DNA of 7,525 nt from NCBI GenBank assembly GCA_013812565.1, contig JACCTF010000479.1, forward strand, positions 1-7,525, written 5' to 3'. Shown in pieces: positions 1 to 5,909 of the stretch. The position numbers were made by a program, and so were the translations under genes. This stretch comes from Pyrinomonadaceae bacterium. GTDB taxonomy: Bacteria; Acidobacteriota; Blastocatellia; Pyrinomonadales; Pyrinomonadaceae. The notes beneath the pieces were generated by a model, which was not told the origin of the DNA, did no database searches, and was given only the letters and a program-made list of their open reading frames with translations. How positions within the stretch are numbered: position 1 is the stretch's first letter; each line of letters starts with the position of its first letter.

Positions 1-2
1 TG

Positions 3-50
3 AAGAGCGGTTTCGTCAACAAAGCTCAGGAAGGAGCGCCGGCCAATTAG
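3..50 (+). CDS. Possible 3' end of an upstream gene (partial)
   Basis: The third forward frame is open from the window edge to a TAG at 48-50 and reads KSGFVNKAQEGAPAN. Its codons look ordinary for this genome. Frame 2 is also open, up to a TAA at 107-109, so the frame assignment is not secure and no family can be named from 15 residues. Short complementary arms flank the stop (AGAGCGG at 4-10 and CCGCTCT at 51-57; GAGCG at 34-38 and CGCTC at 52-56), which could form a hairpin at the gene end, but no T-run follows. If the call is right, this gene lies about 60 nt upstream of the secreted-protein gene and reads the same way. Confidence 0.25.
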   Translation, partial: KSGFVNKAQEGAPAN

Positions 51-110
51 CCGCTCTCCACGTCCGAACGCCTGAGATTGATTTCTTGACTGCGCTCTGC
101 GGAGGCTAAC

Positions 111-1076
111 ATGAAACGTCCAACTCCCTTGATGCTCCTGTGTGCGGTGCTGTGCTGCCTGGCGTTCGCGCGGCCGGCGGGCGCACAGTACGGCGCGAAC
201 ATCTATGTTGACTCTTTTGTCTACATCGACCACGAGAACGGGTTGGTGCATGGAGCCGCGTACGCTTCCGCGGACTACGCTTACGGGTGCAACTACGGAA
301 TCGACCTCACCGCCGATCTCGAATCCGAAGACGGTAGCCAATTCACCTGGGATTACTATATCGGCGAGAATTATGCATCTGTGCACCTATACCTCGCCGC
401 CTATGCTGATACGGAGTACACTATCCAGGCGGATTATGATGTCAACGTGTACTACAGCTATGAGTATTATGGCTACTACGATCCGAACAACTTCTACTAT
501 TGGGTGAATCAGCAGGTGAACGCGTTCGGCCCGTTCAACTTCTTCGGCCCGGGCCCGGAAACCTTCTCGTCGCCTTACTTTCGGCTTGGTAGGAACCGCA
601 ACAAAAATAAAAGTCGCAAGCCGCATCACCTGTGGCTCGTAGAAGATAGGATTGGCGGTGCAGAGGTATACCCACCGGGCTACCAAACTTGCGGGCAGGT
701 ATTCAGGAGACTGACGTTTTATGTTGTTGACGAAGCCAATCGTAGGGTAGGTCGCGCCCTGATCAGGGAGCACGTACCGAACCCACCTACAGATAGTTGC
801 AGTGGTGCAACAGTGGTCTATACGGGCACCACGGTCGATTTAGGTCCTTATAATACGATTATCGACTACGTAAATACGGGATGCAACCAAACCACCGGCG
901 GCTCTGCCGGTGGCAATTGTGGTTTTACATCGTATCCTGGTTACTTCCAGTGGGTTCCCCGCAGCGGCGCCCCGCCGGTCAACTTGGCAACGTTCCACCG
1001 AGACGTTCGGTACAATTATATCGGCATAAACGGGGTATACACGGAATATCCTATAGACGCACAGTTCTTCCCGTGA
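111..1076 (+). CDS. Tyr-rich secreted protein of unknown function
   Basis: This 321-residue protein has a clear Sec signal peptide: basic MKR, a hydrophobic core with three cysteines (C11, C15, C16), and a probable cleavage after RPAGA (A25|Q26). It is therefore probably periplasmic, extracellular or outer-surface. The mature part is unusually aromatic: residues 108-130 contain ten tyrosines in 23 positions, followed by Asn/Phe/Gly/Pro-rich sequence to about 158. A basic Asn/Lys/Arg linker (161-173) then separates this from a second, less biased part holding four of the five mature cysteines (C194, C230, C258, C270; the fifth is C60). Alternating hydrophobic and polar residues suggest beta structure. 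The start is supported by GGAGG at 101-105, five bases before the ATG. I do not recognise the family. No catalytic motif, lipobox, sorting signal or membrane segment after the signal peptide is seen. The next gene, 119 nt downstream, also encodes an exported protein, but the gap makes an operon uncertain. Confidence 0.85.
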   Translation: MKRPTPLMLLCAVLCCLAFARPAGAQYGANIYVDSFVYIDHENGLVHGAAYASADYAYGCNYGIDLTADLESEDGSQFTWDYYIGENYASVHLYLAAYADTEYTIQADYDVNVYYSYEYYGYYDPNNFYYWVNQQVNAFGPFNFFGPGPETFSSPYFRLGRNRNKNKSRKPHHLWLVEDRIGGAEVYPPGYQTCGQVFRRLTFYVVDEANRRVGRALIREHVPNPPTDSCSGATVVYTGTTVDLGPYNTIIDYVNTGCNQTTGGSAGGNCGFTSYPGYFQWVPRSGAPPVNLATFHRDVRYNYIGINGVYTEYPIDAQFFP

Positions 1077-1181
1077 GGACAACGATTGTTCGTGCAGTAG
1101 TAGGCCGCGGCAAGGGGTCCCGGTACAATGTAATCGTGATTGCGAGTACCGCTTATAGATCAGAACAGCTATCGAATTTAC

Positions 1182-1187
1182 AAGGAG
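1182..1187 (+). promoter_or_regulatory. Shine-Dalgarno site that fixes the start at 1196
   Basis: AAGGAG lies eight bases before the ATG at 1196. The reading frame is open as far upstream as 881, overlapping the previous gene, but that stretch is Arg-rich, lacks a signal sequence and is out of frame with the secreted-protein gene. This site plus the typical signal sequence right after 1196 makes 1196 the likely start. Confidence 0.75.
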
Positions 1188-1195
1188 AAGTAGTC

Positions 1196-2089
1196 ATGAG
1201 CAAACGGCTGATAGCCACTTTGTTAATCACCATTGCGGCGTTAACTACCGTGGCGTTGGCCGCAATCAGCGGCTTCCGCGCTACGACACAGACTGAATCC
1301 GTTGCCCCAGAAACACGAACCCGGCCGCGATCAGTTCGCCAGGAAGTAGCTCACCCCGGTACGGAGGCGGTTGGAGAAGTTCACAACGCGGAAGGGCAGA
1401 TCGAACAGACCAAGTCGGTTCCGGTAGGAACACAGCTCCGACCAGTTCGCCCCGAAGAGCAGTCCTGGCCTGGTAACGGGATGATCGAGGGCTATGTCCA
1501 CAACGCCGAGGGGCAACCTGTGGCCGGGGCTTCCGTCTTCATCAGATGGCCTTACCCAAAAATGGGGATGCTACCGGGCACCCGTACGGACGAACAAGGT
1601 AAGTTCCTCTTCAGCAGCGTGCCGCCCGGAACATACTTTATCGGTGCGGATAACGAGGAGCAAGGCTACCCCTCACCAGAATTTGCCGTCTACGGTCGTG
1701 GGGCGACCGTTCAGCAGGTGAGCGTTGTTGCCGAGCAGGTTACATCAGGCGTCACGATAGATGTGGGCTCGAAAGTTGCCAGGCTGTTCGGCCGTGTGGT
1801 GGATGGAGCAACTTCTAAAGCGGTGAAGAACCCAAGTATTATTCTCCGCCGCGAGGGCGGCGCTAATTACTTTTACAGAACAGGGGGCCGTGCAGACGGA
1901 ACTTTCAAAATCCTGGCTCCTTCCGTCCCGTTTACGATCGAGGTATCGGCACCTGGCTACAAGAGTTGGCACTACAAGAAAGCCAACTCCAGCGCGCGGG
2001 AATCGGGTCTCGACAAACATGGAGACACTTTACACATGACATCTAGCGAGACCGAAGAATTGACCATCGCTCTCAATCCAGACAAGTAG
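1196..2089 (+). CDS. Exported protein with two carboxypeptidase-regulatory-like domains
   Basis: The protein has 297 residues. Residues 1-25 (MSKRL followed by a long hydrophobic run ending near AAISG) form a signal peptide or N-terminal anchor. Residues 40-95 are a Pro/Arg/Glu-rich stretch with an imperfect internal duplication: VHNAEGQ occurs at 62-68 and 101-107, and similar VRQE/VRPE segments precede each copy by similar distances. Residues about 97-160 fit the carboxypeptidase-regulatory-like (transthyretin-like) beta sandwich: a G-x-V start, PVAGASV, TDEQGKFLFSSVPPGTY. A second, more divergent copy follows at about 185-260 (LFGRVVDGATSKAVKNPSI, then ADGTFKIL and a VSAPGYKSW motif). Such domains are usually non-catalytic modules for adhesion, sugar or protein binding, so the role here is unknown. 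No peptidase domain is attached and no cell-wall anchor is seen. The gene converges on the M20 gene across a 98-nt spacer with a hairpin. Confidence 0.85.
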   Translation: MSKRLIATLLITIAALTTVALAAISGFRATTQTESVAPETRTRPRSVRQEVAHPGTEAVGEVHNAEGQIEQTKSVPVGTQLRPVRPEEQSWPGNGMIEGYVHNAEGQPVAGASVFIRWPYPKMGMLPGTRTDEQGKFLFSSVPPGTYFIGADNEEQGYPSPEFAVYGRGATVQQVSVVAEQVTSGVTIDVGSKVARLFGRVVDGATSKAVKNPSIILRREGGANYFYRTGGRADGTFKILAPSVPFTIEVSAPGYKSWHYKKANSSARESGLDKHGDTLHMTSSETEELTIALNPDK

Positions 2090-2116
2090 CTCGGCTTGAC
2101 TGAAGCAGGAAGGAAC

Positions 2117-2150
2117 AAAAAGGCTGCTCTGCAAAGGGCGGCCCTTCTGC
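2117..2150. terminator. Hairpin between convergent genes, probable bidirectional terminator
   Basis: GCA-AAGGG (2131-2138) can pair with CCCTT-(C)-TGC (2142-2150) around a short CGG loop, giving eight base pairs with one bulged C. On the forward strand it is followed by TTTGTG, a weak T-run. On the reverse strand a competing stem (GGC.GC around 2122-2127 with 2139-2143, with one mismatch) leads into TTTTT, the complement of the A-run at 2117-2121. The site lies between the stop of the forward gene (2089) and that of the reverse M20 gene (2188), where a shared terminator is expected. Confidence 0.5.
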
Positions 2151-2187
2151 TTTGTGCCGGCATCTTTCACGTGATCATTACAAGAAT

Positions 2188-3423
2188 TTACTGACTGTTG
2201 TGCAGGCCGAGCGTGCCGAGTACGACGAGCAGCGCACGTTTCAATCCCGCGTCGCGCCCCGTTGAATCGTACCATTCATCGAGCGTGTGGGAATTGCCGG
2301 CCGTGCCGCCGGCGCCGATGGTGATCGCCGGGATGCCGAGAGAGATGGCGATGTTGGCGTCGGTTGAAGAGCACTCAAGGCGCGGGCGACCGTCCAACCG
2401 CATAGTCGATTCCTCGGCGAGGCGGACTAACGGGGCATCGGGTGGCGTGATGCCGCTCGGGCGGTCGCCGATTAATTGGATAGCTAGTTCAAGAGGCGCG
2501 CTGCCGGAGCGACGCACAGCATTTTCCTCATCTGCCGCGCTACGCATCGCGCGCCGGAAGAAGGCATCGAGGCGCTGCAACTCCCGGCTTGATTCGGAAC
2601 GAAGATCAGCGTCCATCAGGGCTTCCTGGGCGATGACGTTGACGCCCGCGCCGCCCTCGATGCGCCCGACGTTGAAGGTTGTACGCGGCTCGGCGGGGGC
2701 CGGGTAGGTTGCAAGCTGCGCCACCGCACGCCCGAGCGCATGCACGGGGTTGGCTGTTCCGAAATCCCCCCATGAATGTCCGCCGGTGCTGGCGAAGCGC
2801 ACACGATAGCGGCGTGACCCCAAAGCAGCATGAGTGATTCGTTCGATCCCTGGCCCATCAAGACTTATGAAAGCATCAACTTTGCCCGCCCACTCGCCCT
2901 TCGTCAGAAGATGCCGTGAGCCGCGCAAATTTCCTTCTCCTTCTTCACCAACAGTGCCGACGAAGAGCAGAGAGCCATCGGTCTCAATCTTGCACTCGTC
3001 CATTGCTTGGGCGAGCGCGACGAGTGCCGCGAGTCCGCAACCATCATCGGCGATTCCCGGTGCACGCAAGCGCGATCCTTCACGCTGCACGGTGAAGTTT
3101 GTTCCGGCGGGGAAGACCGTATCAAGATGCGCGCTGACAACCAGCAGCGGTTCAAGCGCCTGCCCCCGCCGTAGCGCCACACAGTTGCCTTCCTCGTCAA
3201 TGCGCGTATCGGTCAAACCTCTGCGTCGAAACATTTCGCAGAGGTGCTCGGCGCGCGCGCTCTCGCCAAATGGCGGCGCAGGAATCTGGGAGATTGATAT
3301 GTGCTGATCAGTGATTTGATCAGCATGCTTCTCGAAGAAATGAAAAGCTCGCTGAATCAGGGGCGAAGCAAGCAGGTGGCTTACCATCTGCTGAGGCGCG
3401 AGCGTAGCGGCGGGGCTGACCAT
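2188..3423 (-). CDS. M20-family zinc metallopeptidase/deacylase
   Basis: This 411-residue cytoplasmic protein has no signal peptide and belongs to the M20 metallopeptidase/amidohydrolase clan (peptidase T, carboxypeptidase G2, ArgE/DapE type). The two-metal ligand set is complete: H89 and D91 in SAHLDTV, D116 in GIADDG, catalytic E150 with metal ligand E151 in TVGEEGEG, D179 in SLDG, and H369 in AGNSHTLDEW. Residues about 185-300 form the inserted dimerisation (lid) domain, with GGHSWGDFG at 204-212. These enzymes hydrolyse the peptide or amide bond of short peptides or N-acyl amino acids; the substrate cannot be told from sequence. The length is typical. I chose the ATG at 3423. A TTG in frame at 3432 and an ATG at 3387 are alternatives, and none has a clear Shine-Dalgarno sequence. 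The gene lies about 100 nt downstream of the synthase remnant on the same strand and may be transcribed from that remnant's promoter. Confidence 0.9.
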   Translation of the reverse strand: MVSPAATLAPQQMVSHLLASPLIQRAFHFFEKHADQITDQHISISQIPAPPFGESARAEHLCEMFRRRGLTDTRIDEEGNCVALRRGQALEPLLVVSAHLDTVFPAGTNFTVQREGSRLRAPGIADDGCGLAALVALAQAMDECKIETDGSLLFVGTVGEEGEGNLRGSRHLLTKGEWAGKVDAFISLDGPGIERITHAALGSRRYRVRFASTGGHSWGDFGTANPVHALGRAVAQLATYPAPAEPRTTFNVGRIEGGAGVNVIAQEALMDADLRSESSRELQRLDAFFRRAMRSAADEENAVRRSGSAPLELAIQLIGDRPSGITPPDAPLVRLAEESTMRLDGRPRLECSSTDANIAISLGIPAITIGAGGTAGNSHTLDEWYDSTGRDAGLKRALLVVLGTLGLHNSQ

Positions 3424-3444
3424 AATTCGCAATCATGAAGTGAG

Positions 3445-3517
3445 GAGACAGAAGTCAGAAGGAAAGGCTGAAGCCACTGCTTTTTACTTCTGCCTTCTGC
3501 CTACTGGTTTCTGTCTC
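3445..3517. repeat. Intergenic imperfect palindrome with 7-nt internal period
   Basis: The outer arms GAGACAGAA (3445-3453) and TTCTGTCTC (3509-3517) are perfect inverted repeats. An inner pair, CAGAAGG (3456-3462) and CCTTCTG (3493-3499), and a small hairpin GGCT-GA-AGCC (3466-3475) nest inside. The right half is a run of 7-mers sharing a CTG end: ACTTCTG, CCTTCTG, CCTACTG, GTTTCTG from 3486 to 3513. The left half has the matching period (AGAAGTC, AGAAGGA at 3450-3463). It lies between the M20 gene and the synthase remnant. A similar but unrelated-in-sequence element occurs at 6730-6822. It probably belongs to a family of dispersed spacers; it may also fold in RNA. Confidence 0.6.
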
Positions 3518-3523
3518 ATCTTC

Positions 3524-3964
3524 TTACACCAACATAACTTCGTCTTCAGTAAGCACTGCCGACGTTTGTATAGCGCATTAATAGAAGCGTGCGAGGCGAT
3601 CTTCGGTCGCTTCGAGGTCGCGTGTTTCCAACCAGAACACGACGTTGGATCGTCCGCTTATGAGGCCAATCTCAATACACTTGCCGCAGCCCAAAGAGCG
3701 CCGCCAGCACGCCTGAATAAACTAAGTCGGCGAGTTCCGCGTCGCCCTTGCGGTAGCTCTTGATGACTGCTGCCGCATGCACACCCGTTGCAGTGCGGAA
3801 GGCATTAAATGGAGAAGCTCAAGCTTCCGTTCAATCGGCGGCTCGCAGACGGATGGCGACTGTAAACCATCGCGCAGAGTTTCATCTTCAAAACGAATCC
3901 GGCGCGTGGGTGCGGCGGTCGGCTCCACCTGGTTCCAATTGTAAATCAATTTATCGAGGGGCAT
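3524..3964 (-). pseudogene. Deleted and frameshifted 2-isopropylmalate/homocitrate synthase-like gene
   Basis: Three reverse-strand pieces match, in order, the ends of a DRE-TIM (HMGL-like) acyltransferase, the group that joins acetyl-CoA to a 2-oxoacid in leucine or lysine synthesis. Piece 1 (3964-3803) starts MPLDKLIYNWNQVE and carries the family signature FEDETLRDGLQSP, then PPIERKLELLHLM. Piece 2 (3803-3678, another frame) continues with FRTATGVHAAAVIKSYRKGD and LADLVYSGV, which normally lie far downstream near the end of the catalytic domain. Piece 3 (3676-3524, back in the first frame after what looks like a 1-nt insertion near 3678) reads IEIG.ISGRSNVVFWLE, meets a TAA at 3580-3578, and ends LTEDEVMLV before a TAA at 3526-3524; part of this tail reads in another frame. 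About 440 nt remain of a gene that should be near 1.4 kb, so the TIM-barrel centre is lost and no active enzyme can be made. Forward-strand frames over this stretch are shadows. The exact original substrate is uncertain. Confidence 0.85.
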
Positions 3965-4027
3965 TTCTGAATCTCTCGTCGTTTGAGGAGCAGTCCCGCA
4001 CACGCCCGGCATGGTTGAGGATAGTTG

Positions 4028-4056
4028 ATTACAACAAGCGTTCTGATGAATGTCAA
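4028..4056 (-). promoter_or_regulatory. Near-consensus sigma-70 promoter facing the synthase remnant
   Basis: On the reverse strand TTGACA (4056-4051) and TGTAAT (4033-4028) are separated by exactly 17 bases. This is a perfect -35 hexamer and a -10 hexamer with one mismatch to TATAAT. Transcription would start near 4021, leaving a leader of about 57 nt before the remnant's ATG at 3964. The same transcript could run on into the M20 peptidase gene, which would explain why the promoter is kept. Confidence 0.65.
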
Positions 4057-4067
4057 GGCAGGTTGCA

Positions 4068-4084
4068 ACGCCGGGTAACGGCGT
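4068..4084. promoter_or_regulatory. Small inverted repeat between divergent promoters
   Basis: ACGCCG (4068-4073) and CGGCGT (4079-4084) are perfect 6-bp arms around GGTAA. The repeat lies between the reverse promoter at 4028-4056 and a possible forward promoter at 4088-4115, where a regulator could affect both. No T-run follows on either strand. The function is not known. Confidence 0.3.
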
Positions 4085-4087
4085 ACT

Positions 4088-4115
4088 TTGACGCGCCCGT
4101 TCACAGTGTTATAGG
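4088..4115 (+). promoter_or_regulatory. Candidate promoter for the thymidine kinase gene
   Basis: TTGACG (4088-4093) and TATAGG (4110-4115) are spaced by 16 bases, a reasonable sigma-70 match. Transcription would start near 4122, giving a leader of about 125 nt to the chosen tdk start at 4248. That leader would contain the 16-bp dyad at 4155-4170. Confidence 0.4.
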
Positions 4116-4154
4116 CTTCGCTGAAGCTTTGAGGGATTAAACTTTGAATGGATT

Positions 4155-4170
4155 TTGTCGATCTCGACAA
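4155..4170. promoter_or_regulatory. Perfect 16-bp dyad upstream of tdk, possible operator
   Basis: TTGTCGA (4155-4161) and TCGACAA (4164-4170) are perfect 7-bp arms around TC. The spacing suits a dimeric helix-turn-helix repressor, and the site lies about 78 nt before the tdk start, downstream of the candidate promoter. I do not recognise it as a known LexA or NrdR box. In RNA it could only form a very tight 2-nt loop, so a DNA-binding site is the more likely reading. Confidence 0.4.
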
Positions 4171-4235
4171 CTGCTTTGACGATGACTCCGGTGATGCCCA
4201 AAGGTATTGAACACGAAGAGATAACTGCACATAGC

Positions 4236-4240
4236 AAGGA
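4236..4240 (+). promoter_or_regulatory. Shine-Dalgarno site that fixes the tdk start at 4248
   Basis: AAGGA lies seven bases before the ATG at 4248. The upstream in-frame candidates (TTG 4155, ATG 4182, ATG 4194) lack such a site and would add up to 31 residues that the family does not normally carry. Confidence 0.65.
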
Positions 4241-4247
4241 TGAGCAC

Positions 4248-4835
4248 ATGGGTCTGCGCACCGGGGCAGGCTGGATTGAGGTGATTGCCGGTTCGATGTT
4301 TTCGGGTAAATCCGAAGAGTTAATACGCCGCCTGCGTCGCGCCAAGATCGCGCGGCAGAAGGTACAGGTATTCAAGCCCGAGATTGACGAGCGCTACTCC
4401 GTCGATCACATCGTTTCCCATTCCGAGATGCGCCACGAATCGACCGTGGTTCGAACTGCGGCAGAACTCTTGACGCGCGTCGAACCAGGCACAGAGGTGG
4501 TCGGCATCGATGAAGGACAGTTCTTCGACAAGGAATTGGTTGACGTGGCAAACAAACTAGCAGAGCGCGGCATCCGCGTGATCATCGCCGGACTCGACCA
4601 AGACTATACGGGACAACCCTTCGAGCCGATGCCGCAACTTCTCGCTGTCGCCGAGTACATCACGAAGACACACGCCATCTGCGTTCGCTGCGGCCAGCCC
4701 GCTAATTACTCGCAGCGCATTGCCCAAGTGGAAGAACGTGTCGCTGTCGGCGCTTCCGACATGTATGAAGCGCGTTGTCGCCGCTGCTTCGTTCCGCACG
4801 CCGATGCTCCAACATCGCACATCACGGAAGCTTGA
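4248..4835 (+). CDS. tdk: Thymidine kinase, type II
   Basis: This 195-residue cytosolic enzyme transfers phosphate from ATP to thymidine in the pyrimidine salvage pathway. All family landmarks are present: the P-loop GSMFSGKS (15-22) followed by [10 protein letters not shown], the Walker-B-like DEGQFF with catalytic E89 (88-93), [11 protein letters not shown] (115-125), the zinc ribbon with C145/C148 and C177/C180, and the thymidine-contacting [11 protein letters not shown] loop (167-177). The length is typical of bacterial type II enzymes, which are homotetramers feedback-inhibited by dTTP. The frame is open further upstream to 4155, but the start at 4248 has the good ribosome site and places [14 protein letters not shown] right at the N-terminus, as usual. 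The gene stands alone, transcribed away from the synthase remnant. A hairpin follows the stop, so it is probably monocistronic. Confidence 0.96.
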   Translation: MGLRTGAGWIEVIAGSMFSGKSEELIRRLRRAKIARQKVQVFKPEIDERYSVDHIVSHSEMRHESTVVRTAAELLTRVEPGTEVVGIDEGQFFDKELVDVANKLAERGIRVIIAGLDQDYTGQPFEPMPQLLAVAEYITKTHAICVRCGQPANYSQRIAQVEERVAVGASDMYEARCRRCFVPHADAPTSHITEA

Positions 4836-4858
4836 GGCAGTAAGCGAAGCTTTTGCCT
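4835..4858 (+). terminator. Hairpin just after tdk
   Basis: AGGCA (4835-4839) pairs with TGCCT (4854-4858), and inside it AAGC (4842-4845) pairs with GCTT (4849-4852) around a GAA loop, with a small internal bulge. The stem starts at the last base of the tdk stop codon. It lacks a downstream T-run, so intrinsic termination would be inefficient. Confidence 0.35.
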
Positions 4859-4880
4859 GCTGTCCGGTGCGTGCTATGCT
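4853..4880 (+). promoter_or_regulatory. Candidate extended -10 promoter for the lipoprotein operon
   Basis: TATGCT (4875-4880) is preceded by TGC, an extended -10 motif, and by TTGCCT (4853-4858) at a spacing of 16 bases. The -35 part overlaps the hairpin after tdk. Transcription would begin near 4887, about 65 nt before the lipoprotein start. Confidence 0.35.
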
Positions 4881-4935
4881 CTCCCGCGCTTTCTCTCCCC
4901 AAACCATCGACGTCTGCGATTCCAGTCCAACACAG

Positions 4936-4948
4936 AGGAGATGCTCCT
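4936..4948 (+). promoter_or_regulatory. Small hairpin that could mask the lipoprotein ribosome site
   Basis: AGGAG (4936-4940), the only Shine-Dalgarno match for the lipoprotein, is directly followed by ATG and then CTCCT (4944-4948), so it can pair with its own downstream neighbour. The spacing from AGGAG to the ATG at 4952 is 11 bases, slightly long. The ATG at 4941 is out of frame and too close to be used. This may lower or regulate translation. Confidence 0.35.
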
Positions 4949-4951
4949 TAA

Positions 4952-5899
4952 ATGAATGTTATAAAAAGGTTAATATCCGGTTTCTTTCTTGCTGTTCTTT
5001 CGTTTGCAATCCTTGGCGGCAGCGCGTGCCAGCCGGGAGCAAACACGAACACTGCGACAACAAACACCAACATGAATACCAACACGGTGGCGAATACAAA
5101 CGCTACTCCGACCACGCCGATTACCGCTGACTTTGGTCCAACCATTGAAGCACGCGAGCCTGACAACTACCGCACGACCGTAGTCTTAACTGCGCAGACC
5201 ACGGGCGGCGAGCGCGCTGTGGCGATTCCTGAGTTTGCTACCGAAGTGGCCCGCAATGGAGCGGACCGCCGCATTGCTTTCAAACTCCCGAGCGGCGAAC
5301 AGATTGTCTATCTTGATCGCGCCGATAAGCGTTATATCGTTTCGCTGAATCGCAAGCAGTATGCAGAACTCACTCCGCAATCAACCGGTTTTGAAGTGCC
5401 GCGCATGATGACGCCGGGTCAGATCGTTGGTCAGTTACAGAAGCAGCGTGGCTATGAGCGCGTCGGCGAAGAAGAGATCAATGGACGCTCAGCCATCAAG
5501 TATCGCTATGCGAGCACGGCCAAGACGGGCACACAGGCGGGTGAGGTGCGCGCCGAGACTTTTGTTTTCGTTGACAAAGAGACGGGACTGCCGCTGCGCT
5601 CGGAGTTGTTCTCGGAAGCGTCGGGCAATGTTCAAGGCGTCAAAGGATTGAGTGTCGTCGCGGAGATGCGTGATATTCAGACCAACGTTGAGCCATCTTT
5701 CTTTGAGATACCGCAGGGCTTCGCTCAAGTTTCACCTGATCAAGTGCGCCAGCAGGTGGATGCCGTGATCCAAGCGGCAACCGCCGTCGTCGGCGCGATG
5801 ATGAGCAACATGAACACGCAGGGCGGCACGACAACGACAACTACCACGACCACAACCGTCTCACCAACGCCTTCAACAAACGCGTCGCCTGAGCGTTAA
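4952..5899 (+). CDS. Lipoprotein with Asn/Thr-rich tether, LolA/DUF4412-like
   Basis: The 315-residue protein starts with a lipoprotein signal peptide (MNVIKR, hydrophobic 8-22, then GGSAC with C26 as the probable lipidated residue; the -3 Gly makes the lipobox imperfect). Residues 27-57 are an Asn/Thr/Ala/Pro-rich tether. The folded part, about 60-270, has segments such as QIVYLDRADKRYIVSLNRKQYAEL, VGEEEINGRSAIKYRY, TFVFVDKETGLPLRSELF and EPSFFEIPQGF. This order resembles outer-membrane LolA/LolB-like or DUF4412 proteins, which bind lipids or other hydrophobic molecules; that assignment is by pattern only. The C-terminus ends in ten consecutive Thr residues (293-302) and a Ser/Pro/Thr tail. 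It is probably anchored to a periplasmic membrane face. The next gene starts 10 nt after the stop and also encodes an envelope protein, so they are likely co-transcribed. Confidence 0.85.
   Translation: MNVIKRLISGFFLAVLSFAILGGSACQPGANTNTATTNTNMNTNTVANTNATPTTPITADFGPTIEAREPDNYRTTVVLTAQTTGGERAVAIPEFATEVARNGADRRIAFKLPSGEQIVYLDRADKRYIVSLNRKQYAELTPQSTGFEVPRMMTPGQIVGQLQKQRGYERVGEEEINGRSAIKYRYASTAKTGTQAGEVRAETFVFVDKETGLPLRSELFSEASGNVQGVKGLSVVAEMRDIQTNVEPSFFEIPQGFAQVSPDQVRQQVDAVIQAATAVVGAMMSNMNTQGGTTTTTTTTTTVSPTPSTNASPER
5041..5103 (+). repeat. Low-complexity Asn/Thr codon repeat
   Basis: An imperfect 6-nt period (AAY ACN) codes the N-terminal tether of the lipoprotein. It is interrupted by Ala, Met and Val codons and uses mixed synonymous codons, which suggests selection on the protein rather than recent slippage. 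Confidence 0.6.
5828..5857 (+). repeat. Ten-codon Thr tract near the lipoprotein C-terminus
   Basis: Ten Thr codons in a row (a mix of ACG, ACA, ACC and ACT) encode residues 293-302. The codon mix argues against simple recent expansion. The tract begins a Ser/Thr/Pro tail that might be a flexible or glycosylated end. Confidence 0.7.
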
Positions 5900-5909
5900 A
5901 GGAGAAGCG

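Noticed and set aside
387..773. Reverse-strand frame opposite the Tyr-rich gene
   Set aside because: No family features; it is the mirror of a gene with a strong signal peptide and ribosome site.
1124..1159. TACAAT (1124-1129) or TATAGA (1154-1159) as -10 boxes for the gene at 1196
   Set aside because: Neither has an acceptable -35 hexamer at 16-18 bases.
881..1195. Long upstream extension of the gene starting at 1196
   Set aside because: It overlaps the Tyr-rich gene in another frame, is Arg-rich and lacks a ribosome site; a good site and signal sequence begin at 1182-1196.
2198..3307. Forward-strand frames opposite the M20 gene (2198-2707 and 2834-3307)
   Set aside because: Ser/Arg/Pro-rich shadow translations; the reverse strand carries the complete M20 ligand set.
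3440..4140. Forward-strand frames of 107 and 126 codons
   Set aside because: They lie opposite the synthase remnant, which explains the sequence; they have no recognisable domain.
4155..4247. N-terminal extension of thymidine kinase
   Set aside because: It begins with TTG inside a palindrome, has no ribosome site and adds residues not usual in the family; the ATG at 4248 is better.
5041..5103. The AAYACN repeat as a CRISPR or regulatory repeat
   Set aside because: It is in frame, encodes the Asn/Thr tether and has no spacers.
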